From Corynebacterium caspium DSM 44850 (GTDB taxonomy: Bacteria > Actinomycetota > Actinomycetes > Mycobacteriales > Mycobacteriaceae), in NCBI RefSeq assembly GCF_030440555.1, contig NZ_CP047118.1, positions 124,001 to 188,000 on the forward strand: 64,000 nucleotides of DNA, in the 5' to 3' direction. The translations under genes and the position numbers were made by a program. Shown piece after piece: positions 54,935 through 63,698 of this stretch. The number at the start of each line of letters is the position of its first letter. The stretch's first letter is position 1. The notes under the pieces are model-generated. The model was not told where the DNA came from. It did not search any database and worked only from the letters and a program-made list of their open reading frames with translations.

Positions 54935-55354
54935 ATGTCTCGCAAAGTTACGCGTTCAATGTTCGCCGGTATCGCCCTTGTCTCCTTCCTTGGACTAGCT
55001 GCTTGCGGCAACTCCACCGATGCTGATTCCACCAAGATGTCAGACACCAAGATGTCAGATTCGAAAATGACTGACACCAAGATGACTGACACGAAGATGT
55101 CGGATGAGAAGATGTCCGATGGCAAGATGTCGGATGAGAAGATGTCTGACGGCAAGATGTCTGACGGCAAAATGACTGATGGCAAGATGTCGGATGAGAA
55201 GATGTCTGACGGCAAAATGACTGATGGCAAGATGTCGGATGAGAAGATGTCTGACGGCAAAATGACTGATGGCAAGATGTCGGATGAGAAGATGTCCGAT
55301 GGCAAAATGACCGACGAGAAAATGTCTGACGGCAAAATGTCTGACGGCAAGTAA
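54935..55354 (+). CDS. Met-rich pentapeptide-repeat lipoprotein
   Basis: 139 residues. A signal peptide ends in the lipobox LGLAAC with Cys24, so the protein is lipid-anchored outside the membrane. After nine residues (NSTDADST-type) the whole remainder is 21 copies of K-M-(S/T)-D-x, with x mostly G or E and T or S in the first copies, and a final K. That gives 21 Met, 22 Lys and 21 Asp in 106 residues, with no hydrophobic core, so it is probably extended. Met-rich strings bind Cu(I) or act as sacrificial oxidant targets, and NCBI-type families such as MXKDX repeat proteins are similar, but the function is unknown. AAAGGA precedes the ATG. It is divergent from dipZ across a GlxR site. Confidence 0.85.
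   Translation: MSRKVTRSMFAGIALVSFLGLAACGNSTDADSTKMSDTKMSDSKMTDTKMTDTKMSDEKMSDGKMSDEKMSDGKMSDGKMTDGKMSDEKMSDGKMTDGKMSDEKMSDGKMTDGKMSDEKMSDGKMTDEKMSDGKMSDGK
55034..55348 (+). repeat. 21 tandem 15-base repeats within the lipoprotein gene
   Basis: The repeat unit is AAGATGTC(T/G)GA(T/C)GNN. A higher-order unit of 45 bases (KMSDE-KMSDG-KMTDG) recurs almost exactly three times between about 55184 and 55318. This nearly identical DNA suggests recent expansion by slippage or unequal exchange, and the copy number probably varies between strains. Confidence 0.85.
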
Positions 55355-55416
55355 ACACTTCGCGGCCTTAGCGCCGCTAGTGCTCCGAGCACAGTATTTG
55401 AGTTTGGGTGAAGATC

Positions 55417-55464
55417 TCCCTGGCTGTTATTTCCGTATATTGCGGATACAGTCAGGGATTTTTT
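55417..55464 (+). terminator. Terminator of the Met-rich lipoprotein gene
   Basis: TCCCTGGCTGT (55417-55427) pairs with ACAGTCAGGGA (55448-55458) apart from one mismatch, and TTTTTT follows. A small inner stem CCG/CGG closes the loop. Confidence 0.8.
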
Positions 55465-55503
55465 ATGCACAGAGCAAACCCTTAAGGCGAGGCTATATAT
55501 AGG

Positions 55504-55911
55504 GTGGGCGCATACAGCATCGCAAAGCTGTGGCAGGGCAGCGTAGATATTGAAAATAGCCGGCCGCGGAAAATTAAGAGAATTACGAGAATTAAAGAGA
55601 TTTCATTATGGCGCAGGATGAGTACTTTATTAGTTATTAGCCGGCTTAAGCATTTGAATGAGTTAGGGGCTAAGGAAATACTCTTAGATTCTTGTAATAG
55701 ATGGAATAAAAATACCAAATTCTTAAAAGCTTATTTAATAATTGATTCCAAAGGAACTATTTCGGTACTCACTGAGTGGAGCCTGCTATGCCGATATGGG
55801 ATCAATGACGCCCAGCTAGAGCAGCATTTTTCCAATTTTGCGAAAGGCACTAGTGAATTTTTCCGAAGAATGGAGCGAGAAATCTCAGATTCCACCGGAT
55901 ATTTTGGGTAG
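55504..55911 (+). CDS. YbjN-like protein, possibly N-terminally truncated
   Basis: Up to 135 residues. The C-terminal half fits the YbjN family: ILLDSCNRWNKNTKFLKAYL, then a beta-strand pair and YGINDAQLEQHFSNF. These proteins resemble type III secretion chaperones in fold; their role in actinobacteria is unknown. The first 40 codons (from GTG 55504) look unlike the family and may not be translated; ATG 55618 would give a shorter, more normal product that lacks the usual N-terminal strand. Part of the original N-terminus may be lost. Confidence 0.5.
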   Translation: MGAYSIAKLWQGSVDIENSRPRKIKRITRIKEISLWRRMSTLLVISRLKHLNELGAKEILLDSCNRWNKNTKFLKAYLIIDSKGTISVLTEWSLLCRYGINDAQLEQHFSNFAKGTSEFFRRMEREISDSTGYFG

Positions 55912-55934
55912 TTGCGAGAATCGCAAGCATAAAA

Positions 55935-56021
55935 AATCGCGATACCTCCTCCCAGAAGCAACCCATTGCAATCTCAGGGCATCGTCGGATTGGGAAGGTT
56001 TAGAAGCGAGGTATCGCGATT
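55935..56021 (-). terminator. putP terminator (long inverted repeat)
   Basis: AATCGCGATACCTC (55935-55948) and GAGGTATCGCGATT (56008-56021) are exact complements over 14 bases with a 59-base loop. On the minus strand TTTTTT follows, so it mainly ends putP transcription. Confidence 0.65.
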
Positions 56022-56033
56022 ATTATCTGAAGT

Positions 56034-57617
56034 TTATTTTTGAGTTTCTTCAGTGTTTAGAGCTACAGAACGTGGACGGAAGGCATCTGGGTTATCGCCA
56101 GTTACTTGGCGTAGTTCGGCCAAGGCTTCATCACGAGCAGACCAATTCTTAGTGAGCAGTACTGCGGTGGTGAATTCTTTATCAATTACGGTATTCATGC
56201 TGTAAGTGAGCTTAGAAACCACAACGGTTACTAGGAAGTTCACGATAAATCCAGGCAGAATTTCATATAGATCAAAGATCCCACCTTTCATATTGGCCCA
56301 CACGATAACGGAAGCGGCACCCATTACCATGCCAGCTAGTGCACCAAAGCCGGTTAGTTTGCGCCAGAAAAGGGAGATCAAAATTACTGGCCCAAAGGAA
56401 GCTCCGAATCCAGCCCAGGCAAAAGCTACCAAACCAAGAATTGTGTCATTGGGATTCCAGGCCAGCACCGCAGCTAGCAGTGCTAATATGCCCACGGAAA
56501 TCCGGGAGAGCGCGACAGCAGATTTCTCAGTTAGCGAACGATTGGTAAAGGTCATGTACACATCTTCGATAAGCGCTGAAGAGCTCACCAATAGCTGAGA
56601 GGAAATAGTGGACATAATGGCAGCCAAAATGGCGGCCAACATGAAGCCAGCAATCAAGGGGTGGAAGAGGAGCTGGCCCACCACAATAAATACTTGCTCC
56701 GGGTTGGCTAGTTGGGAAGCGTCATGTCGATAAATTGCGATACCCACAAATGCAGTACCGAGGGCGCCCAAACAAGCGAGGAGCATCCAAGCAATGCCAA
56801 TTATGCGCGCATTGCCAGTATCTTTAGGGCTGCGCAATGCCATGAATCGCACAATAATATGAGGCTGTCCAAAATAGCCTAAACCCCAGGCTAGGGCAGA
56901 AATTACCCCGATTACAGTAGCCCCAGATACCGGCATCAAAAGGGTAGGATCAACTTCTCGGATGGTGTCAAGCATGGGCCCAACACCGCCAACGTGCATA
57001 ATGCCTACAATCGGCACTGCGGTTAAGGCCAGCACCATGATGATGCCTTGTACTACGTCGGTATAGGAGACCGCTACGAAACCACCTAGCAGGGTATAAA
57101 ACATGGTAACTGCGGCAATTAATAACATGCCCCAGCGGTAATCCAAGCCAAAGGCGCCTTCAAAGAAAGTGCCGCCGGCTACCATGCCTGAAGATACGTA
57201 GAAGGTAAAGAAGAATAAAATAATGAGCCCGGATACGATGCGCAGCGAGTGCGTGGAATCGCGAAGCCGGGAATCCAAGAAGGACGGAACAGTAATGGAG
57301 TTATTGGAAACTTCGGTGTAGGACCGCAAACGCGGGGCCACTATCTTCCAGTTCAGCCAGGCCCCAATGGTGAGTCCCACAGCAATCCAAAGTTCCACGA
57401 TGCCGGTGGTATAAAGTGCGCCTGGCAAGCCCATGAGCAGCCAACCAGACATATCAGAAGCGCCTGCTGAAAGGGCAGCTACCATGGGGTTTAGTTGGCG
57501 TCCGCCAAGCATATAGTCATCTACGTTGGAGGTGCGTTTATAAGCCCACAGTCCGATGCCGATCATGACCATGAAGTAAATGAGCATAGTTAGTATCTGG
57601 TAAGCGTAATCGCTCAT
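56034..57617 (-). CDS. putP: Sodium/proline symporter
   Basis: A 527-residue member of the sodium:solute symporter family with about 13 membrane helices. VDDYMLGGRQLNPMVAALSAGASDMSGWLLMGLPGA is the family start, and GLGYFGQPHIIVRFMALRS and SSQLLVSSSALIEDVY hold the sodium-site residues. It brings proline in with Na+. It is divergent from putA, 205 bases apart, so uptake and breakdown of proline can share control. The gap contains no obvious regulator gene. Confidence 0.94.
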   Translation of the reverse strand: MSDYAYQILTMLIYFMVMIGIGLWAYKRTSNVDDYMLGGRQLNPMVAALSAGASDMSGWLLMGLPGALYTTGIVELWIAVGLTIGAWLNWKIVAPRLRSYTEVSNNSITVPSFLDSRLRDSTHSLRIVSGLIILFFFTFYVSSGMVAGGTFFEGAFGLDYRWGMLLIAAVTMFYTLLGGFVAVSYTDVVQGIIMVLALTAVPIVGIMHVGGVGPMLDTIREVDPTLLMPVSGATVIGVISALAWGLGYFGQPHIIVRFMALRSPKDTGNARIIGIAWMLLACLGALGTAFVGIAIYRHDASQLANPEQVFIVVGQLLFHPLIAGFMLAAILAAIMSTISSQLLVSSSALIEDVYMTFTNRSLTEKSAVALSRISVGILALLAAVLAWNPNDTILGLVAFAWAGFGASFGPVILISLFWRKLTGFGALAGMVMGAASVIVWANMKGGIFDLYEILPGFIVNFLVTVVVSKLTYSMNTVIDKEFTTAVLLTKNWSARDEALAELRQVTGDNPDAFRPRSVALNTEETQK

Positions 57618-57822
57618 ATATTGCTCCCTTAACTGCAGTATTAAGTATTAGGTGCGTCATGTCTGATTTAGTGAACTGTACAACACTGAATCTTGCCGCG
57701 GTGAAATTGAAAAGGCCTAGTAGCACTGCTTAAAAATAATATAGTATGAGCGTACCGCAAGAGTCTTGGGTTCTTGCAACAGATAGTCAAATAGCAGCAA
57801 TCTCATACCTTGGAGGCCATAA

Positions 57823-60800
57823 GTGCCGGATCATCGCGACATCAAAAATGACGTAGATTTTGCAAAAATTGCACAACAAGCAGTTTCGATGGCACATCGG
57901 TGGGCCAAAAAATCCGCTGAATTCCCTGAGAATCGCTCTGAAAAACTACTTTCAAAGGTTTTGGCCGGAGCAGGCGGCTTGGATTTCACAGTGCAATTCG
58001 TTGACGGGGTAATCCGTCCAGAAGATTCAGAAACTAGTGCACGGAATCTACAAAAGATCGGGGGTATGAAATCAGATTTTCTACCCACCTGGCTACAAGT
58101 CCCCGCCAAGGCTGGCGGAGCCATAGCACCGCTTTCACCGACCCTAATCACTAATACTGCTTTCCAAGTATTTAGGCGCCTAGTCGGAAATCTAGTTTTA
58201 GATACCACTCCTAAAAAGCTGGGGCCTGCCGTCAAAAAATTGCGTGCCGATGGTTCCCGACTCAACCTCAACCTGCTAGGTGAAGCAGTTTTAGGTAATA
58301 AAGAAGCCACCTATCGGCTAAATGCGGTACAAGATCTGTTGGAACACGATTTCGTGGATTATGTATCCATCAAGGTTTCCTCGGTGCTCGGGGCACATAA
58401 CCCCTGGGCTTATGATCAAGCCGTCGCTGAAGCTGTAGAAGCTCTAGTACCGCTATATGAAACCGCGCGGAAATCCGGGAAATTCGTGAACCTGGATATG
58501 GAGGAATACCACGATCTGCACATGACGATTGCGGTCTTCCAAAAGCTGCTAGAACGACCCGAATTTAAAAATCTTAAAGCTGGCATCGTGCTGCAAGCCT
58601 ATCTACCCGATGCACTAGATGCCATGATTGGCCTGCAAGAATGGGCTGCTAAGCGAGTTGCTGAGGGCGGTGCGCCCATAAAAGTGCGACTAGTTAAAGG
58701 CGCAAATCTTCCCATGGAACGCGTGGACGCCGCCATGCATGGCTGGGCTTTGGCGGTACAGCCTTCTAAGGCGGCATCGGATGCCAACTATATTCGCGTC
58801 CTGGAATATGCCCTGCGCCCAGAGCACATCAAAAATGTGGAACTAGGCATAGCTGGCCAAAACCTCTTTACCCTGGGATTTGGCTTAGCGCTGGCTAAAG
58901 CGCGCGGCATTACTGATGGCTATGACGTAGAAATGCTCAAGGGCATGGCCATGAATCAAGCTCGCGCAATTCGTGAAGATGTGGGTCAAATCCTGTACTA
59001 CGTGCCGGTGGTGGATCCTGCTAATTATGATGTAGCAATTTCCTACCTGGTGCGCCGCCTGGAAGAAAGCGCTGCGCCAGAAAACTTCATGTCCGGGGTA
59101 TTCCAACTAGCTAAAGATAGGTCCGTCTTTAGCCGCGAACGCAAGCGCTTTGCCACCGCTGTGGTGGGAGCTTTCCCCGAGGCACAGTTACAAGAGCAAT
59201 TAGGCCCAATTAACGAAGCAGATCTTCCCGAATTACATTTTGGCCCCAATCGGCAGCAAAATCGGCTTAAAGATGCCGCGCCACTATTGGAAAAATTCGC
59301 TAATATTCCCGACTCTGACCCCTCTCTACCTGCCAATATAGAGTGGGCACGCCAGATTTTTGCCAAGATTCCCACCTCTAATTTGGGAACCGAGCTAGCC
59401 GATGCGTCACGGGTATTCACAGCGGAAGAGATCACCGAAATTCATGCGCGGGCTGCTGCTGCCCAACCTGCCTGGGGGCAACTTTCGGGCACTGCGCGGG
59501 CAGAGATTTTACGTCGCGCCGGGCAGTTATTAAATGAACGTCGCGCCGAATTTATTGAGGTAGCCGCCAGCGAATGCGGCAAGATACTAGGCGAGGCAGA
59601 TATTGAAGTATCTGAGGCCATCGATTTCTGCAACTACTATGCAGACCTCTGTGAAGAACTCGAAAACACCCCTGGGGTGACATTTACCCCCGAAACTGTA
59701 ACTGCAGCCATCCCGCCATGGAATTTCCCCATCGCTATCCCAACTGGCTCAGTGGTGGCTCCACTGGCAACCGGTTCAGCAGTGCTATTTAAGCCCGCTG
59801 AGCAGGCCCGGCGCTGTGGTGCAGTGATTGCACAGGCCCTATGGGATGCAGGGGTGCCACGAGAGGTACTCAACCTCATTGACATCCATCCCGATGAAAT
59901 GGCAGAGGTAGGCAAGGCCCTTGTTACCTCTTCTGACCAGGTGATTCTTACTGGTTCAATTGATACGGCCACTATGTTCCGCTCCTGGCAGCCTGATCTA
60001 AAGATCGCAGCAGAAACCTCCGGCAAAAATGCTATCGTGGTGACTTCCCAAGCAGATATTGACCTAGCTGCCAAGGATATTGTGAATTCTGCTTTCGGAC
60101 ACGCAGGACAAAAATGCTCAGCAGCTTCGCTATTGATCCTGGTTGGAGCCATAGGTAAATCCAAGCGTCTGCTCAACCAGGTAGTTGATGCCGCAGAATC
60201 CTTGGTAGTGGATTGGCCGCATAACCCGAAGACAGAAATGGGACCGGTCATTGAACCTGCTGCCGGGAAATTACTGCGTGGCCTCACCGAATTAGAGCCA
60301 GGCCAACGATGGTTGCTGCAACCTCGTCAGCTTGATGACACCGGACGGCTATGGTCACCTGGTATTCGCGATAACGTCAAACCAGGCGATGACGCCCACC
60401 GCACCGAATATTTTGGTCCGGTGCTATCGATTATCCGTTGTGAAACCCTGGATGAAGCCATCGAAATTCAAAATGCGGTGGACTTTGGGCTAACCGCTGG
60501 TATCCATACGCTTTCCGGGGCAGAAATTGCTTACTGGTTAGAACGAGTACAGGCCGGCAATGTGTATATCAACCGTGGGATCACCGGTGCTATTGTGCGC
60601 CGTCAACCCTTTGGTGGATGGAAACTCTCCCAAGTGGGTACCGGATCCAAAGCCGGTGGCCCCAACCACCTCATTGGTTTATCCAAGGTAGCCCCGAATC
60701 CAGCAACCCGCGTTCCGGTGCTTTTGGATAAGCCACTAACCGGCATATTTGCGCAGGCAGAAACCCTAATTTCGCGAGTTCCCGCAGCCGATAAGGAAAC

Positions 60801-61323
60801 CTACCAGCAGGCACTTTTCAGTGCCGCCCAAGCTTGGGAAACCGAATACGGCTTTGCCCGTGATGTGTCCCAGCTAGGAGTAGAAAAGAATATTTTCCGC
60901 TACCGTCCCACTGAGGTACTGGTGCGCCTAGCGGATCCAGAAAACTGGTGGCAAGCAGCCCCGATGATTGCCGGGGCCCTTACTGGGGGCACCAAGATTA
61001 CCGTTTCAGTAGCCGATGACCTGCGCGATACCGTCGCACGCATCCTGCGCGACATGGGTGCAGAAGTACGCACTGAAGATACAGCCACGTGGCTAGCCGC
61101 ACTAGCTGCCAACCCAAAGCCACCACATAAGATCCGTTATTTTGGCACCGACCCGCAGGCCGTAGCCCAAGCCGTAAATGGTTCCGTGGATGTAGCAATT
61201 TATAGCGATCCGGCTACCTTCAATGGTCGGGTAGACCTGCGTCCCTTCTTCCTGGAACAAGCAGTGGCAGCTACCAATCACCGCTTTGGGGATCACACCA
61301 CGATTCTTGATGGGGTGCTGTAA
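57823..61323 (+). CDS. putA: Bifunctional proline dehydrogenase/P5C dehydrogenase
   Basis: A 1166-residue enzyme that oxidises proline to glutamate in two steps. Residues about 150-440 are the FAD-dependent proline dehydrogenase barrel (VSIKVSSVLGAHNPWAYDQA, VRLVKGANLPMERVDA). Residues about 510-990 are the aldehyde dehydrogenase, with AETSGKNAIVV for the catalytic Glu and GHAGQKCSAASLL for the catalytic Cys (about 765). There is no N-terminal DNA-binding domain, so it does not regulate its own gene as E. coli PutA does. GTG 57823 is preceded by TTGGAGG. It is divergent from putP. Confidence 0.95.
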   Translation: MPDHRDIKNDVDFAKIAQQAVSMAHRWAKKSAEFPENRSEKLLSKVLAGAGGLDFTVQFVDGVIRPEDSETSARNLQKIGGMKSDFLPTWLQVPAKAGGAIAPLSPTLITNTAFQVFRRLVGNLVLDTTPKKLGPAVKKLRADGSRLNLNLLGEAVLGNKEATYRLNAVQDLLEHDFVDYVSIKVSSVLGAHNPWAYDQAVAEAVEALVPLYETARKSGKFVNLDMEEYHDLHMTIAVFQKLLERPEFKNLKAGIVLQAYLPDALDAMIGLQEWAAKRVAEGGAPIKVRLVKGANLPMERVDAAMHGWALAVQPSKAASDANYIRVLEYALRPEHIKNVELGIAGQNLFTLGFGLALAKARGITDGYDVEMLKGMAMNQARAIREDVGQILYYVPVVDPANYDVAISYLVRRLEESAAPENFMSGVFQLAKDRSVFSRERKRFATAVVGAFPEAQLQEQLGPINEADLPELHFGPNRQQNRLKDAAPLLEKFANIPDSDPSLPANIEWARQIFAKIPTSNLGTELADASRVFTAEEITEIHARAAAAQPAWGQLSGTARAEILRRAGQLLNERRAEFIEVAASECGKILGEADIEVSEAIDFCNYYADLCEELENTPGVTFTPETVTAAIPPWNFPIAIPTGSVVAPLATGSAVLFKPAEQARRCGAVIAQALWDAGVPREVLNLIDIHPDEMAEVGKALVTSSDQVILTGSIDTATMFRSWQPDLKIAAETSGKNAIVVTSQADIDLAAKDIVNSAFGHAGQKCSAASLLILVGAIGKSKRLLNQVVDAAESLVVDWPHNPKTEMGPVIEPAAGKLLRGLTELEPGQRWLLQPRQLDDTGRLWSPGIRDNVKPGDDAHRTEYFGPVLSIIRCETLDEAIEIQNAVDFGLTAGIHTLSGAEIAYWLERVQAGNVYINRGITGAIVRRQPFGGWKLSQVGTGSKAGGPNHLIGLSKVAPNPATRVPVLLDKPLTGIFAQAETLISRVPAADKETYQQALFSAAQAWETEYGFARDVSQLGVEKNIFRYRPTEVLVRLADPENWWQAAPMIAGALTGGTKITVSVADDLRDTVARILRDMGAEVRTEDTATWLAALAANPKPPHKIRYFGTDPQAVAQAVNGSVDVAIYSDPATFNGRVDLRPFFLEQAVAATNHRFGDHTTILDGVL

Positions 61324-61394
61324 CCGGATGGAAAGGCACTGATCTTTTTGGCCCCAAGCAGGCTATAGCTGCTGTGTGAGCATAATGGTGCAGG

Positions 61395-61808
61395 TTAGAG
61401 CTCAATCCAGTAACGCATGGTTTTTCCGCGGACGTCCTCTAACTTGCCCCACAGCGTTCTATAACCTTTTGTGACCCGTAGTTATCTGAGTCGCAGGTCA
61501 GCAAGATCCGCTTCATACCTCTAGCTTTGGCGATGGGCAGCAACTCCCGCAGTGCCTGAGTTGCTAGCCCTCGACCCCGAGCAGAGGGGCGCATCGAGTA
61601 ACCCACATGCCTGCCAAAATTCAACAGATAGTCATTTAGTTCATGTCGTAAAGCAATAGCGCCTAAGAACTGGTTGTCTGCAACCATCCAGAAATAACTA
61701 CAAGTCACGTAGCCTTCTTTTAAAGGTTGCGTTTCTTGGTGCTCATCACTCCATTATTGATGAGCTTCCAAGAAGGAAGCGTGCAGCTTAAGAGTTGGTT
61801 TAATCAGT
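61395..61808 (-). pseudogene. GNAT acetyltransferase, broken
   Basis: The central frame (61439-61708) has the acetyl-CoA site VGYSMRPSARGRGLATQAL and ILLTCDSDNYGSQKVIERCG. Upstream, the same frame holds a plausible N-terminus (KPTLKLHASFLEAHQ) cut by a TAA just before WSDEHQETQPLKEGYV. No start codon is found; ATA stands at the expected place. Downstream, a one-base shift in a G run (GTGGGGCAAG) is needed to reach the normal family ending KLEDVRGKTMRYWIEL. At least two defects make it a pseudogene, unless the G-run shift is a sequencing error. Confidence 0.7.
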
Positions 61809-61812
61809 ATTT

Positions 61813-62931
61813 TTAAACCAATGGCCAAATTTTGGTTAAAAGTGCGCCAATTCCAGAAGCAAATCCGAATAACCCCAGCAAAGCACCCAAAATTATGCCC
61901 ACCAAGCGGCCTGGATTTACCCGCCCGCCTTTATCTGGGGAAGTAGATGGCGGAGTGATGGGTTTTGGACGGGCAGAATTATCGGGCTGCGGCTGCGGGT
62001 GCGGTTGCGGGTTGGGTGCAGGCTGTGGCTGCGGCTGTGCCTCGGGAAGGGGTTGCGATGCCGGGGGATCAGGGATCATCTCCGGAATGAGCGGCGGAAT
62101 CTGCTCAGGAAGAGGTGTCTCTAGCTCCGGTAGCGGCTGCGGCTGCGGCTGCTCCTCCGGTTCCGGCTGTGGTTCCGGCTGCGGCTGTTCGGGTTCAGCA
62201 GGCGCTGTACCAGGGGTATTAGCACCATTTTCTGGCGCGTGAATCGTATTATTGATTAGCTCCGCGTGTGGGGAAATTTCGGCAAAATTGACCAAAATAT
62301 TATAAGAGTGGGCAGAAGAAGAGGTTATGCCGGCTACTTTTCCATCTATAAATAGTGGTCCGCCGGAATCTCCACGGCGAGCCTGGGCGCCGTCATTATA
62401 TTGCCCCAAAATGGCCAGGCCAGCATATCCAGAATTGCCATAGCCGAGGTGTTTAACGGTGATATCAGCATATTTGAGGCGGGCACCCGTGCCACCGCCC
62501 CAGCCGTATACCTTTGCTTTGGTACCGGATTCAGGTTTTCCGGTATAGATGTCGGGGAATTTAGTAGCGGTCGTCTTTTCCGTGGTGTGCAATAGCAGGA
62601 TATCGCCGTAGGGCATACGCACCTTACGGTCAGTGGCGTAGCGTTTGGAGCCGGTTTTTGAGTGGGGTCGGGTTAGGCCGTGATTAATATGCGGATTGTG
62701 CGATGCCACGGGGGAGCAGTGGTGGGCAGTAATTACCCATTGCGGGGCGATGATAGTGCCTGTGCAAGCCCCAATTTGCACTACATTGCGGGCTAGGGTG
62801 TCGTCGTCAGTGACTTCGTGGCCGCCTTCGATGGCGCCAGCTGGGGTGATGGCGGTGCTCAACAGGGCAAATATGCTTAAAACAGCACACGGTATTGTGA
62901 ATTTTCTAAACACGCTCCTACTTCTTTCCAC
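61813..62931 (-). CDS. Membrane-anchored trypsin-like serine protease
   Basis: A 372-residue exported protease. A signal peptide (to about residue 33, TPAGA) is followed by an S1-type domain that begins IEGGHEVTDDD, like an activated trypsin N-terminus. The triad is His in VITAHHC, Asp in YGDILLL and Ser in RRGDSGGPLF. From about residue 235 a 100-residue stalk rich in Pro, Gln and Glu spans the cell wall, then a membrane helix (about 345-367) anchors the C-terminus. GTG 62931 is the longest start; another GTG six codons in is possible. The substrate is unknown. The gene stands alone. Confidence 0.85.
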   Translation of the reverse strand: MERSRSVFRKFTIPCAVLSIFALLSTAITPAGAIEGGHEVTDDDTLARNVVQIGACTGTIIAPQWVITAHHCSPVASHNPHINHGLTRPHSKTGSKRYATDRKVRMPYGDILLLHTTEKTTATKFPDIYTGKPESGTKAKVYGWGGGTGARLKYADITVKHLGYGNSGYAGLAILGQYNDGAQARRGDSGGPLFIDGKVAGITSSSAHSYNILVNFAEISPHAELINNTIHAPENGANTPGTAPAEPEQPQPEPQPEPEEQPQPQPLPELETPLPEQIPPLIPEMIPDPPASQPLPEAQPQPQPAPNPQPHPQPQPDNSARPKPITPPSTSPDKGGRVNPGRLVGIILGALLGLFGFASGIGALLTKIWPLV

Positions 62932-63024
62932 GAGTTATCTACTGAACGAATGACAGCTGGAAATATAATAAAACCTTAAAAAGAGATAACAAATACCAAT
63001 TTGCTATTAAGCCAGGATAGGAGC

Positions 63025-63054
63025 GGCAATTGTGTACAAAGTCACCAAATTGCC
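63025..63054. promoter_or_regulatory. Inverted repeat with degenerate GlxR-like core
   Basis: GGCAATT (63025-63031) and AATTGCC (63048-63054) are exact complements. TGTGTACAAAGTCACC within them (63031-63046) matches the GlxR consensus except at two fixed positions. It lies about 100 bases upstream of the serine protease gene and may be its operator. Confidence 0.35.
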
Positions 63055-63527
63055 CAGAATATGAAACTATAAGGCTCTTGGCGAAGATTTCGTTATTTTC
63101 TGCCTAAAAATTGAGCCGGAGACCTCGGAAACGATGAAATCCGCTGGAGTTTGCAGGTCACTTGGTGTGAAACTCTGCCGTTTTTGATTTGGATACTTAG
63201 ACGTCGGATTTGATAAGGGGTCAACTTGCCTTAGATCTTTGGTGATAAGGGGTTTTGTTACTTCCGGGGGCGACCTCTAGAGCTCTGTCCTAAGCGTCCG
63301 GTGACCGCCATGGGACTGACTCATACTGAAGGGCTGCGCAGCGGACTGTCTAGGGGGTGCGGATCGCGGTTTGCGTTGGCGTGTATCTCGTGAGGGGGAG
63401 CAGCCTCGCTGGGTACCATCTTTAGTAAATAACTTTATGGATTGCATAGTGCATTAGCTTATGACTGCGGAGCTGCGCTGAGAAGGATCGATGTGGGTGG
63501 CAAAACGGAGAAGACAACAATTGGCTT
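63055..63527. other. Gene-free region
   Basis: About 470 bases with no supported gene. The stretch 63240-63420 is clearly richer in G and C than its flanks and could be old mobile-element sequence, but no transposase frame can be read in either direction. Confidence 0.4.
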
Positions 63528-63698
63528 CTACAATATGTAGACTTCCTGCATGGTCAGCCCTCGAAGGCCATCACGAAGCTATCCGAAGAAGATGAGGCTG
63601 CTTTCATGCTCAAGAACGGCAGACCGATGGCGGTGCTCATCTCGATCGACAGGTGCGAGCGACTAATGAAGGCCGGGATCGGCGTCACCGAGTACTAG
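63528..63698 (+). pseudogene. Phd/YefM-type antitoxin remnant
   Basis: The frame ending at TAG 63696-63698 reads QYVDFLHGQPSKAITKL then EDEAAFMLKNGRPMAVLISI and CERLMKAGIGVTEY. This fits the fold of Phd/YefM antitoxins, which bind DNA and block a RelE- or Doc-type toxin. No start codon stands before the first strand (CTA at the expected place), and no toxin can be read in the 300 bases that follow, where only a short unconvincing frame exists. It is taken as a decayed half of a toxin-antitoxin pair. Confidence 0.5.

Noticed and set aside
55034-55348. The 15-base repeats considered as a CRISPR array
   Set aside because: There are no unique spacers; the repeats are contiguous and in frame with the coding sequence. 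No CRISPR array was found elsewhere in the window.
54916-55470. A 184-codon minus-strand frame opposite the Met-rich repeats, encoding ILPSDIFSSD-type repeats
   Set aside because: It is the mirror of the 15-base repeat array; repeats whose unit length is a multiple of three keep all frames open. It has no ribosome site, and the plus strand has a proper lipoprotein signal and terminator.
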